Shown in pieces: positions 6,540-13,937 of a DNA stretch of 22,514 nucleotides; positions within the stretch are counted from its first letter, which is position 1; every line of letters begins with the position of its first letter. Made by a program: the position numbers and the translations under genes. This DNA comes from Bacillota bacterium. Its GTDB lineage: Bacteria; Bacillota; Clostridia; Christensenellales; Aristaeellaceae. The stretch spans positions 1-22,514 of the forward strand of contig JAEZJP010000121.1 of the NCBI GenBank assembly GCA_023415715.1. Direction: 5' to 3'. The notes under the pieces are model-generated. The model was given only the letters and a program-made list of their open reading frames with translations, did no database searches and was not told the origin of the DNA.

Positions 6540-7894
6540 TAATCGATGTATTCCATCACGGTGCAGCCGTCGGTCAGAGCCCGGTCTTCCCGGTCGGCAA
6601 TCTCCTGGTAATCCATCTCTTCCTGGATGGATACCACGTTGTCACCCCGTTCCAGTACTGTGACGCTGGTCTTGACCACCTTCATGGAGCTGGAACCCAG
6701 GAAGCCGCCCCAGTTGCGCTGGATAAGGTACACATAATCCTGGCCCTCACCCTCGTTGCGCACGGCGCTGGCAGGCACCAGCGTAGCGGAATCCTTTGCC
6801 CTGTAGGTGACAGACACTTCCGTGCTTCCGTCGGTAACCATGCGGGTGATGCCGCCCTTGATGGAGATGATGTTCTCGGTCAGCGTGACGTATACATACT
6901 TTTTCCCGTCGCCTTCCAGCACCGTCTTTTCCACCGATGTCCGTTCAGAGCCGTAATCCCCCGCCACATCCACTCTTGTTCCGTCGGCGATGGCTTTGTT
7001 AAGGGATGTAATATCAGCCCGCAAAACCGGCGAGGCATTTTCCTGGCTTAATGTAAAGGCGCTTTTCTTTCCGTCATACGTATCGCCGTTTTTCAGATCC
7101 ATGGAAACCACATACCCGTCGTGGGGAGCGGTGATCGTGGTAAGCTTATCCCTGCGGTTGGAGAGCGCCACCATATCGTCGTTTATTGCCGCCAGTTCCT
7201 TCAAAAGCACATTCCGTTCATTGATATACTTGAAGGTGGAACTTCTGACCCTGGTTTTTGCGCTGTTGAAGGTTTTGAAGAAGGCCTCATATACTTCATC
7301 ATAAGCAGTCTTGGCAGCCTGTACCGCCGCCACCGCCTTCGTGAGATCCTCTTTCCCGGCAGAGAGTTCAGGCCATGTGGCTATATCTTCCCCAAGGGTA
7401 ATGTTAAGGCGCAGCGCAAGGGTGCGGGCATCGTGCTCCGCCGCATCCAGTGCGGTTTGCTTTTCAAACACGTCGTCATACATGTCGTTTTGACCGCTGG
7501 TTCTGGAGGCACTGCGGTTCTCTACATCCTTGTCTATCAACGCTTTGGCTTTCTCATCGTACTTGCCCTGCAGTTCCTTCCATTTGTCATCAAAATCGGG
7601 AATAATGGCAGTAAACAACGTTTCTCCGGCCGTTACGTGGTGACCGGGGCGAACATATACTTTATCCACCACGATGTTGCTTTTAGTCGCATCGCTTAAG
7701 ATATGGTCCGTCGTTTCGGGAAAGAACACCTGCGCGTTCAACCTGATCTTCTGCTCCAGCCTGCCGCGGCTGGCTTGCACGATTTGAATTTTTGGTGTGG
7801 TGATGGTCAGGACCGTTTTTGCAAAGAACATGCACAGCGCCACTGTCACCGCAAGAATGATTAGGCCTTTCAGGGCGATCCGTTTCAGCTTCAT
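6539..7894 (-). CDS. HlyD-like membrane fusion/adaptor protein
   Basis: The 451-residue protein has one N-terminal membrane segment (about 9-33) and then faces outside. A split biotinyl/lipoyl-type domain is visible as VVDKVYVRPGHHVTAGETLF (75-94) and TTITAPHDGYVVSMDLKNGD (around residue 260), with a long charged helical insertion between them that should form the coiled-coil hairpin typical of adaptors. A beta-barrel and membrane-proximal region fills the rest. Such adaptors usually join an inner-membrane pump to an outer partner. In a monoderm they work with MacB-like permeases, and a MacB-like protein is encoded next. The start has GAGGAG ten bases upstream and lies 21 bases after the sugar permease stop, so co-transcription is expected. 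An adaptor co-encoded with importer-type sugar permeases is unusual. Confidence 0.8.
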   Translation of the reverse strand: MKLKRIALKGLIILAVTVALCMFFAKTVLTITTPKIQIVQASRGRLEQKIRLNAQVFFPETTDHILSDATKSNIVVDKVYVRPGHHVTAGETLFTAIIPDFDDKWKELQGKYDEKAKALIDKDVENRSASRTSGQNDMYDDVFEKQTALDAAEHDARTLALRLNITLGEDIATWPELSAGKEDLTKAVAAVQAAKTAYDEVYEAFFKTFNSAKTRVRSSTFKYINERNVLLKELAAINDDMVALSNRRDKLTTITAPHDGYVVSMDLKNGDTYDGKKSAFTLSQENASPVLRADITSLNKAIADGTRVDVAGDYGSERTSVEKTVLEGDGKKYVYVTLTENIISIKGGITRMVTDGSTEVSVTYRAKDSATLVPASAVRNEGEGQDYVYLIQRNWGGFLGSSSMKVVKTSVTVLERGDNVVSIQEEMDYQEIADREDRALTDGCTVMEYID

Positions 7895-7915
7895 AACCTT
7901 AAAGCTCCTCTCCCG

Positions 7916-8824
7916 CTATTTCAGCTCGCTGAGCGCAACACCCAGCAGAATATCTTCCTGGAAGTAAAAATAGATGAACAGCGCCGGAAGAATGTACAGC
8001 GCAGCGCCGGCAAAGGCCACATCCGCCCCTTCGATGCTCAGTTGGTTGAACATCACAGACAGGGGCTGTTCGGCCGTGCTGTTGCTTAAGTACACCAGCG
8101 GCTGTTCTACCATGTTCCAGCAATCCGCAAAGGACAGCGCGGCGGCAGCGCCCAGAATGGGCCGGCATACAGGGATCACCACATGGGCATAGCAGCGGAA
8201 GGTGCCCGCCCCGTCCATCATTCCCGCCTCCAGCAGCTCGCTGGGGAGGCTGACCATATATTGGCGCAGAAGGAAGATGTAGAAGGGCGAAAACCACATG
8301 GGCAGTATAACAGCCCAGGGCGTTTCCATCAGCCCCATCCATCGCAGAGTGATTACGCTGGGCGCCATTGTTACCTGAAAGGGCAGCACCATCAGCATCA
8401 GAATACCGAAGAACAGCGCGTCACGGCCTTTGAAATGGAAGCGGCTCAGCGCGTAGGCCATCAGCGGGATCACTGCGGCCTGGCCGAGCAGTATGGCCGC
8501 GGTGTATTTGGCGGAATTCACAAACAGCTTCAGGTATTGCGGCTCCTCGATCAGTATCTTGTAATACTGCCGCACGGAGGCCATGGCCGGGGAAACGAGC
8601 ACATCCAGCCACTTGGTTTCGTCATAGTTGCCCCGAAGCTTCAGGTACGCTTCCATCTCGCTTTTAGGGAAGAAGGAGTACAGGAACGTGAAAAAGATGG
8701 GGATCAGAATGAGTACGGCAATGACCGACAGGAACAATATGGATACCGTCCGCCCGATTTTGAGCTGCCTGTGATGGCGCAGGGGGCGCGTTACCGGCTT
8801 TACGGCAGAGGTCTGCGTTTGCAT
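7916..8824 (-). CDS. Sugar-type ABC transporter permease, MalG/UgpE class
   Basis: A 302-residue inner-membrane permease of the carbohydrate uptake (CUT1) family, expected to pair with the neighbouring MalF-type permease. It has about six hydrophobic segments, beginning around residues 27-52, and the cytoplasmic EAA loop at about 199-222, seen as EAGMMDGAGTFRCYAHVVIP, through which an ATPase is engaged. The unusually long outside loop after the first helix (about 53-100) is typical of this class. The stop of the upstream permease is 15 bases away and AAGGGGG precedes the ATG at 8824. No ATPase gene is in the window; in Bacillota a shared MsmX-like ATPase encoded elsewhere often serves such permeases, which is the likely explanation. 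Substrate unknown; a sugar or oligosaccharide is inferred only from family. Confidence 0.9.
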   Translation of the reverse strand: MQTQTSAVKPVTRPLRHHRQLKIGRTVSILFLSVIAVLILIPIFFTFLYSFFPKSEMEAYLKLRGNYDETKWLDVLVSPAMASVRQYYKILIEEPQYLKLFVNSAKYTAAILLGQAAVIPLMAYALSRFHFKGRDALFFGILMLMVLPFQVTMAPSVITLRWMGLMETPWAVILPMWFSPFYIFLLRQYMVSLPSELLEAGMMDGAGTFRCYAHVVIPVCRPILGAAAALSFADCWNMVEQPLVYLSNSTAEQPLSVMFNQLSIEGADVAFAGAALYILPALFIYFYFQEDILLGVALSELK

Positions 8825-8839
8825 GGCTTCTTTTCCCCC

Positions 8840-9763
8840 TTATATCTGATTGGGCGAGCGCACGGCCTTGGTAGCATACATCATACCGAAAAGAACAAAC
8901 ACGATGATTGCAAAGCTATAGGCTGCGGTAGTCACATCCTGATAATCCAGGCGTGCAAACTTGTTGTTCATGAAATGCTGGAGCGTATACACCGTTTCAT
9001 CGGGATAGGCGCCGCCGATGAAGTATACCTCCTTGAAAATTTTGAAGGCGTTCACCCAGGCCAGCATGAATACAAGAAACGCGGTCGGTATGAGCAGCGG
9101 CAGTGTGATCTTCGTCTCTCTCTGGAAAGCGTTGGCCCCCTCCAGACTGGCATACTCATAATACGCTTCCGGCACGGTTTGCAGCGCCGCGGCAAATATG
9201 ACCACCGAGAAGCCGAGATTCTTCCATATGTACAGGAGCACCACAGGCACACGCAGCGCGCCGCCTTCCAGCCACAGCACCCGGTTCAGGCCGAGCCCAA
9301 CCAAAATGCGGTTCATGACGCCGCCATAGTCGAACATCAGCAGCCATACGAGCAGCAGCGCCGAGGAAGGCATCAAGTACGGCAGCAGCAGCGCATTGCG
9401 GAAGAATGCCCCCCTGCGTTTGAGCGTGCGCAGCATGGCGGCCAGCATAAAAGACATGATCCAGATCACAGGCGCGCACAGCAGCGACAGCTCCATGGTG
9501 TTTTTTAGGCCGACCCGGAACATTTCATTCTGCCATATTTCCTTGTAGTTTTGGAACCATACAAACTTGTTTTGAAAGGTGCCGTCCGTCATGCTGTAAT
9601 AAATGCCCCCGATGAACGGGGCCAGGTAAAAGGCCGTTAATCCCAACAGGCCGGGCAGCAAAAACAGCCACACGCTTTTTTTCCGCCGGAACAAATCTCG
9701 GTTCCCCCTTCCCTTGGCAGCCGGCTGCGCTCCTTTATCCATCCCGGAGCGCGGCCGGCACAC
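8840..9763 (-). CDS. Sugar-type ABC transporter permease, MalF/UgpA class
   Basis: A 307-residue inner-membrane permease that should form the heterodimer with the MalG-class protein encoded directly downstream. A basic N-terminus (RRKKS) precedes the first helix (about 31-56); further helices follow, and the EAA loop lies at about 203-227 (EYASLEGANAFQRETKITLP). The first possible start is a GTG at 9763, eight bases after the stop of the preceding solute-binding gene, with GGAGAGG about 14 bases upstream. An ATG at 9742 is an alternative but has no good ribosome binding site. I prefer GTG with translational coupling, but the start is uncertain by seven residues. Family identity is clear. Confidence 0.88.
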   Translation of the reverse strand: MCRPRSGMDKGAQPAAKGRGNRDLFRRKKSVWLFLLPGLLGLTAFYLAPFIGGIYYSMTDGTFQNKFVWFQNYKEIWQNEMFRVGLKNTMELSLLCAPVIWIMSFMLAAMLRTLKRRGAFFRNALLLPYLMPSSALLLVWLLMFDYGGVMNRILVGLGLNRVLWLEGGALRVPVVLLYIWKNLGFSVVIFAAALQTVPEAYYEYASLEGANAFQRETKITLPLLIPTAFLVFMLAWVNAFKIFKEVYFIGGAYPDETVYTLQHFMNNKFARLDYQDVTTAAYSFAIIVFVLFGMMYATKAVRSPNQI

Positions 9764-9771
9764 CGTGAAAA

Positions 9772-12108
9772 TTACTGCCTCTCCAGCGTGATCATGCGGA
9801 TCTTCTGATCCACTTCCTGAATGAACTGGTCCAGGGACATCTGTTTCTGACGGTAGCGGTCAACCAGCGTCATGATTTCCGATGTACCATCCTTGGCGCG
9901 GTAGTCCAGCACGTTGGGCATGGCCACATAGCACAGCGGCGCCACTTCCCGGTACTGGGTGATGTTTTCCTCCGCCACCTGCCAATAATATAGGTCTTTG
10001 TTTGCAACAAGGTCCTCATAAGACTGGACCAAGGTTTCAATATCCTTTTTCTCTTCCGGCTTGGCGGTTTCCAGGCGCTTTTTCGCCTTCTCCAGCTCAT
10101 CATTCCACTGCTGTACGGTCTGCTCAAAGTTAGGCATTGGCACAGGCTCGTTGTCGTCGGGGAACATCATGATGTGCTGGGCGGGGTCCATATGCTTCAA
10201 AGCATTCTCCACATATTTCAGGGCCATTTCGGGATTCTTCGTATTGGGATTGATGAACAGCCCCTGCACGTACACCGGAATGTGTACGGTTTCGCCTTCC
10301 TCCAGGGGCAGTATCAAAGGTTTCGAGTACTGTAGGCTGCTTAAACCGCCCTGCACGTTCAGCCAGTCGCCGTAATTCATGAACAGCGCATCGCCCATGC
10401 CGCCGCCGGCCCCCGCCCGCTTCATAGCGATTATCGCTGCTCTGCTGCTGGGCATGCCACCCATATCCGTCTGACTTTGCAGCATTTCGTTCAGTTCTTT
10501 TGTTTTCATGCCTTCCAGCGCTTCCATGACCTTGCGGAACAAAGGCGTGTCAAAGGATAGCTCCTCATTTTTCGCCTGGCTTTGATGGACATACAGGTCA
10601 AGCGCCATCTGGAACATGGCTTCGCCATAGTCGCCTATGCCCTGCATCAACTGTACATTGGGGTACTGGTTCTGACCTTCATCCACCCACCAGTTCATGA
10701 AGTCGATCAATTCCAGAAAGCTCCCCGGCAGCTTGTCAGTCAGGCCGTTTTCCTCCCATACCTTGGGAGATATGCTCAGGCCGTTGCCGTACATCATGGT
10801 CGGCATCGCATAGAATTTGCCGTCCTGCCCAACGGCGCTTTGCAGGAAAGGATACATTTTGGCAAGCTCCGCCGAAAGCTCCGGCGAGCCCGACAGATCC
10901 ATGCAGTACCCCTTTTCCATCAAACCGATGAAATCCTGATAGCTGATGTCAAAATTGTAGATGTCAAAGGAGTTGTCGCCGGAGACCATAGCCTGGGCAA
11001 GCGCCTGGGCATCTTCAAAATACACGTTTGTGTTAAAGGTGACGGGCACCTGGGGATATTCCAAAGAAAAAGACATGGTGGCGGCGTCCATATATCCGTT
11101 GTAAACAGCCAGCGTGCTGGTGGGCAAGTATTGGGGATCGGTATTGCGCACGAGCAGGCCGCTCCAGGTATTGATGGCATACAGGCCGCCGGGCAGCATT
11201 ACGGCAGGCGACTCATCGGCATAATCCACCGGCATAAAGGCAGCCTGGGTTGCTGCGCCCAAGGCTTTCATGGCCATCAGCTTGCTGTTGGTGGTATAGA
11301 ACAGCGTATCCGTCTCCGGCTGGTAAGCCATGCCGAACACATACGCATCGCCAAAGGGTCCGGCCTCGGTGAGGCTGCCATCCGCCGGATCAAATACCGC
11401 CAAGGTAGGTTTGGCCGGTTCTTTTTGCCCCTCCTGGTAGGCCTTTTCCATATCATATACCCTAACCAGAAGCTTTCCGTCCTTGTAAGGCGCCATATCC
11501 TGCACAAAGGGTGCATCGAAAATCTGCTTTGCGCCAGAAGCAAGGTCAAAGGCTGCAAATTCCGGTTTGTAATAATCCTCGTTGTTACGGATCATGGCAA
11601 ACAGCTTGTTCCCCATGATGCACAGGCGGTAGGCATCCCTCACGTATGTATAGGTATCCTGCTTGTCTTCCATCTTGGACCAGTCGAGCTGTACCGGAGT
11701 GCCCAGCACCGCCTTTTCATCCTGAAAGGTGAGCGGGAACAGTTTGCCGTTCAGGCGGTTTAAACCGTACAGCGTTGTCCCGTCGCTGGTAAGGTTCGCA
11801 ATCAGCGTATCCGCCTTGTCGCCCACCTGGGCTACGGCATCCTCGTAATTGGAGTAGTATCCAGGTTCCAAACCTGAAGCCACCTTGACCGGGTTTTCCT
11901 GGCCGGCTTGCCAGGCATAGATATCAGCGCCCCACAAGGTATACACGGTATCTCCCACTGCTGCCATAGCGGGATTGGAGTACATTTGAATCCCCAATTG
12001 CGTACGCTGCGCTTCGGTAAAGAGCACCGCATCGCCAGGCGCTGCAAGCGCCCCTGCGGCCAAACACAGTATCAGCAAAATACAAAACAGCCCGGTTGCT
12101 TTCTTCAT
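9772..12108 (-). CDS. Secreted beta-propeller-like / ABC solute-binding fusion protein (copy 1)
   Basis: A 778-residue secreted protein. The signal peptide MKKATGLFCILLILCLAAGALA appears cleaved after ALA; the Cys in it lacks a lipobox, so it is not an evident lipoprotein. Residues about 30-335 hold repeated strand patterns such as GDTVYTLWGADIYAW, GTTLYGLNRLNGKLF, GNKLFAMI and DTLFYTTNSKLMAM, suggesting a six-bladed propeller. Residues about 340-778 resemble a family 1 extracellular solute-binding protein: SFDIYNFDISYQDFIGLMEKGY, KMYPFLQSAVGQDGKFYAMP, then PGSFLELIDFMNWW. A charged helical stretch (Glu/Lys-rich) lies near the C-terminus. The start at 12108 is chosen because GGAGGAG lies six bases upstream; the ATG at 12123 overlaps that site. 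It directly precedes the two permease genes and so probably supplies their ligand. A paralogue is encoded at 13938-16232. Ligand unknown. Confidence 0.8.
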   Translation of the reverse strand: MKKATGLFCILLILCLAAGALAAPGDAVLFTEAQRTQLGIQMYSNPAMAAVGDTVYTLWGADIYAWQAGQENPVKVASGLEPGYYSNYEDAVAQVGDKADTLIANLTSDGTTLYGLNRLNGKLFPLTFQDEKAVLGTPVQLDWSKMEDKQDTYTYVRDAYRLCIMGNKLFAMIRNNEDYYKPEFAAFDLASGAKQIFDAPFVQDMAPYKDGKLLVRVYDMEKAYQEGQKEPAKPTLAVFDPADGSLTEAGPFGDAYVFGMAYQPETDTLFYTTNSKLMAMKALGAATQAAFMPVDYADESPAVMLPGGLYAINTWSGLLVRNTDPQYLPTSTLAVYNGYMDAATMSFSLEYPQVPVTFNTNVYFEDAQALAQAMVSGDNSFDIYNFDISYQDFIGLMEKGYCMDLSGSPELSAELAKMYPFLQSAVGQDGKFYAMPTMMYGNGLSISPKVWEENGLTDKLPGSFLELIDFMNWWVDEGQNQYPNVQLMQGIGDYGEAMFQMALDLYVHQSQAKNEELSFDTPLFRKVMEALEGMKTKELNEMLQSQTDMGGMPSSRAAIIAMKRAGAGGGMGDALFMNYGDWLNVQGGLSSLQYSKPLILPLEEGETVHIPVYVQGLFINPNTKNPEMALKYVENALKHMDPAQHIMMFPDDNEPVPMPNFEQTVQQWNDELEKAKKRLETAKPEEKKDIETLVQSYEDLVANKDLYYWQVAEENITQYREVAPLCYVAMPNVLDYRAKDGTSEIMTLVDRYRQKQMSLDQFIQEVDQKIRMITLERQ

Positions 12109-12202
12109 TGATTTCTCCTCCATATTTCAGGCGATCATTAAATTGCCTGTATTTCCTTGGAAATGGCTGCCATGCTATCAGACGCGTTTTATTTGCTAAT
12201 TG

Positions 12203-12231
12203 TTCCTACACATTTGTAAAAGGTTTGTCAA
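12203..12231 (-). promoter_or_regulatory. Possible promoter of the transporter operon with a TACA/TGTA dyad
   Basis: On the minus strand a perfect TTGACA (12231-12226) is followed 17 bases later by a poor -10, TAGGAA (12208-12203). The spacer carries a TACA...TGTA dyad (12207-12218), reminiscent of BlaI-family operators but weaker than those upstream of blaI and of the copy 2 gene. The leader to the ATG at 12108 would be about 90 bases. This could allow the transporter genes to be controlled apart from blaI and the M56 gene. Confidence 0.35.
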
Positions 12232-12274
12232 TAAATACGCTGATATATGCGGCAGCCAAACATGGGCGGAAAAC

Positions 12275-13492
12275 TCAGGGCTGAACGGCGCTGCTTCTGG
12301 TGGTATAAGTTGTGCTGTAAACAGGCAGCAAAGGGGTGGATACAGCCGCTTCCCCGGCTGTTGCGGCAATCGATATGCCATATTGCATCGAAACGGATGT
12401 TGCATCTTCTAAATATGTTCTTTGGGAAAGGTGACTGCCCACCGTAATATAAGGTGCAAAAAGCTTTAGTTCCGGTTGTCCAGGGGTGCTCATTACATAC
12501 ACCGTAGATGATGATGCGTTTGCCTGCAAGGTATCGTAAGCGGCAAATGGGGTGGCAGTGAACCAAATTGTACTGGCTGTGACAGTTGGCTGCATACCGG
12601 GCGATGTGGCAAACACGGCGGCCACGCAGCCATATACCGCCATCGCGGCCAGCGCACCGGCGATCGAAGATTTTTTCCCTGCCATAATGGAACGGATACG
12701 CTCCTCCAACGGGCTTACGCTGAAGCATTCCATCAGCATTCCGGAAAACCGCTTGCGTTCCTCCAGGTCAAGAAGCGTCCTCGCATAATTCGCGCGGGCT
12801 TTGGGTCCGCACGCGCTTAAAACGCGGCGGTCGCAATTCAATTCCATATCCCGCCTGCACACGGCTGCCATGAGCCAGACCAGGGGATTGAACCAATGCA
12901 GGCACACGGAAAACAGCAAAACGTACTTTTTTAAAGCGTCCCGCCTTAGGATGTGCCCGCCTTCGTGGGCGATGACGAAATTCAGTTCCTGTCCGCTTAT
13001 TGTCATGGGGCTTGGCAAAACGATCCTTGGCTTTATTACGCCGTAGGTCAGCGGGGTGGATATCCTGTCGGAAAAGTATACCGCCACATTGCGGGGCAGG
13101 TGCTGATTTTGAAGTGCCGCTTTCAATTCCGGCGTCATGGGTGCGGGCAGCGCTGTTTTCAGCACGCGCCTCTGCTTTATCCCCACCAGCAGGAAAAAGA
13201 ACGCGCAAAGCGCAGCGCCGCACAGCCAGACAAAAACCAGCGGCGATATGGGTTCTGTATTGGGCATAGGCTGGGCCGGCAATGACACGGCAGTTGGCTG
13301 CACGGCCCCCCTTATTAGACCCGCAATGCTCAGCGCGGAGGGGATCTCCAAGGGCACCAGCAGCCTGAGCAGCGCCGCCGCCCACATGGCGGAAAGAACG
13401 ATACCAGGCAGCCGGCCCCTTGAAAACATACGCAGGAGCAGAATGCAAAGTATCATGGCGCCGCCCATCAGGCTCATTTCCAGGAAACTCAT
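12275..13492 (-). CDS. M56 family sensor metalloprotease (BlaR1/MecR1-like) without a penicillin-binding domain
   Basis: A 405-residue membrane protein. Membrane helices are expected at about 8-22, 30-48, 84-104, 190-212 and 276-296. The M56 zinc protease signature is HEGGH (176-180) within FVIAHEGGHILRRD, followed by HWFNPLVWL (199-207) and DMELNCD with Glu217 as third ligand. In classical BlaR1/MecR1 such a protease cleaves BlaI/MecI on induction. Here the C-terminal outside part (about 297-405) is only some 110 residues, rich in Thr/Ser/Ala, and has no SxxK penicillin-binding motif. The ligand sensed is therefore unlikely to be a beta-lactam bound in the BlaR1 way. The ATG overlaps the blaI stop as ATGA, so translation is coupled. 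Family certain; signal unknown. Confidence 0.88.
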   Translation of the reverse strand: MSFLEMSLMGGAMILCILLLRMFSRGRLPGIVLSAMWAAALLRLLVPLEIPSALSIAGLIRGAVQPTAVSLPAQPMPNTEPISPLVFVWLCGAALCAFFFLLVGIKQRRVLKTALPAPMTPELKAALQNQHLPRNVAVYFSDRISTPLTYGVIKPRIVLPSPMTISGQELNFVIAHEGGHILRRDALKKYVLLFSVCLHWFNPLVWLMAAVCRRDMELNCDRRVLSACGPKARANYARTLLDLEERKRFSGMLMECFSVSPLEERIRSIMAGKKSSIAGALAAMAVYGCVAAVFATSPGMQPTVTASTIWFTATPFAAYDTLQANASSSTVYVMSTPGQPELKLFAPYITVGSHLSQRTYLEDATSVSMQYGISIAATAGEAAVSTPLLPVYSTTYTTRSSAVQP

Positions 13493-13851
13493 TTATCCAG
13501 CTCCTCTATCATTAGGTGCAGCCGCGCGATCTCTTCAGGCTTCAGCTTCCTGCCACCGACCATGGCCGCAAACATCTGCTCTGTGGAACCGGCAAACATT
13601 CTGTTCTTTAGCTCCTCCGCCTCGCTGCGCTGTACTTCTTCCCTGCCGATCAGCGCATGGCACATGAAATTGGGCTCGCTGCGGCAAATGGCGCCCTTTT
13701 CGACGCACTTTTTGATCACGGTATAGGTGGTGTTGCGGTTCCAGCCGATGTCCGCCGCCAATACTTTGGCGATCTGGCCCGCCGGCTGGTCCCCCGCCTG
13801 CCACAACACCTCCATTACCTTCAGTTCCGATTCAAACAGCTTGATTTTCAT
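13489..13851 (-). CDS. blaI: BlaI/MecI-type transcriptional repressor
   Basis: A 120-residue winged-helix repressor, close to the family's usual 120-130. The DNA-binding domain spans about 5-70, with GWNRNTTYTVIKKCVEKGAI (36-55) as recognition helix and wing. The remainder (about 75-120) is the dimerisation region. The start at 13851 is selected because AAGGA lies eight bases upstream and MKIKLFESEL aligns with the family N-terminus; earlier in-frame starts fall in the promoter and leader. It has its own promoter with an operator-like dyad, which suggests autorepression. Its stop overlaps the ATG of the M56 gene, the standard blaI-blaR1 arrangement. The same dyad occurs twice before the copy 2 fusion gene, so that gene is a probable target. 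The symbol marks family membership; no beta-lactamase is nearby. Confidence 0.88.
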   Translation of the reverse strand: MKIKLFESELKVMEVLWQAGDQPAGQIAKVLAADIGWNRNTTYTVIKKCVEKGAICRSEPNFMCHALIGREEVQRSEAEELKNRMFAGSTEQMFAAMVGGRKLKPEEIARLHLMIEELDK

Positions 13852-13892
13852 GAAGCATTCCTTCTTCATTACGATTGTTTTAAGGCAAGGGT

Positions 13893-13921
13893 ATACTATC
13901 ACAATCGTCATGCACTGTCAA
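13893..13921 (-). promoter_or_regulatory. Promoter of blaI
   Basis: On the minus strand a perfect TTGACA (13921-13916) and TAGTAT (13898-13893) are 17 bases apart; the -35 box begins 17 bases after the stop codon of the preceding fusion gene. The predicted start near 13886 gives a leader of about 35 bases. The same -10, TAGTAT, is used by the copy 2 promoter, and both promoters share TGAC-N8-TAGTAT. Confidence 0.8.
13895..13908. promoter_or_regulatory. Probable BlaI operator in the blaI promoter
   Basis: ACTAT-N4-ATCGT (plus strand) is a dyad with four of five arm positions matched. It overlaps the -10 box and the spacer, so a bound repressor would block RNA polymerase. The 16-base window around it matches the dyad at 16250-16265 at 11 of 16 positions. 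Known BlaI/MecI operators have the same geometry of two inverted arms around four central bases. Confidence 0.6.
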
Positions 13922-13937
13922 GAAATGGATGTCCTTC

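Noticed and set aside
8183..9508. 441-residue plus-strand open frame opposite the two permease genes
   Set aside because: Its protein is rich in His, Gln and Arg with no recognisable domain, and it lies antisense to two clear permeases whose codon structure explains the lack of stops.
10582..11763. 393-residue plus-strand open frame opposite the copy 1 fusion gene
   Set aside because: Antisense shadow: no ribosome binding site, no domain, and composition typical of reverse-read coding sequence.
12768..13448. 226-residue minus-strand frame overlapping the M56 gene in another frame
   Set aside because: The M56 frame contains the full protease signature; this one is Arg/Ala-rich and has no motif.
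12275..13851. A beta-lactam resistance locus, suggested by the blaI/blaR1-like pair
   Set aside because: The M56 protein lacks a penicillin-binding domain and no beta-lactamase or PBP2a-like gene is nearby; BlaI/M56 pairs control many other genes in Clostridia.
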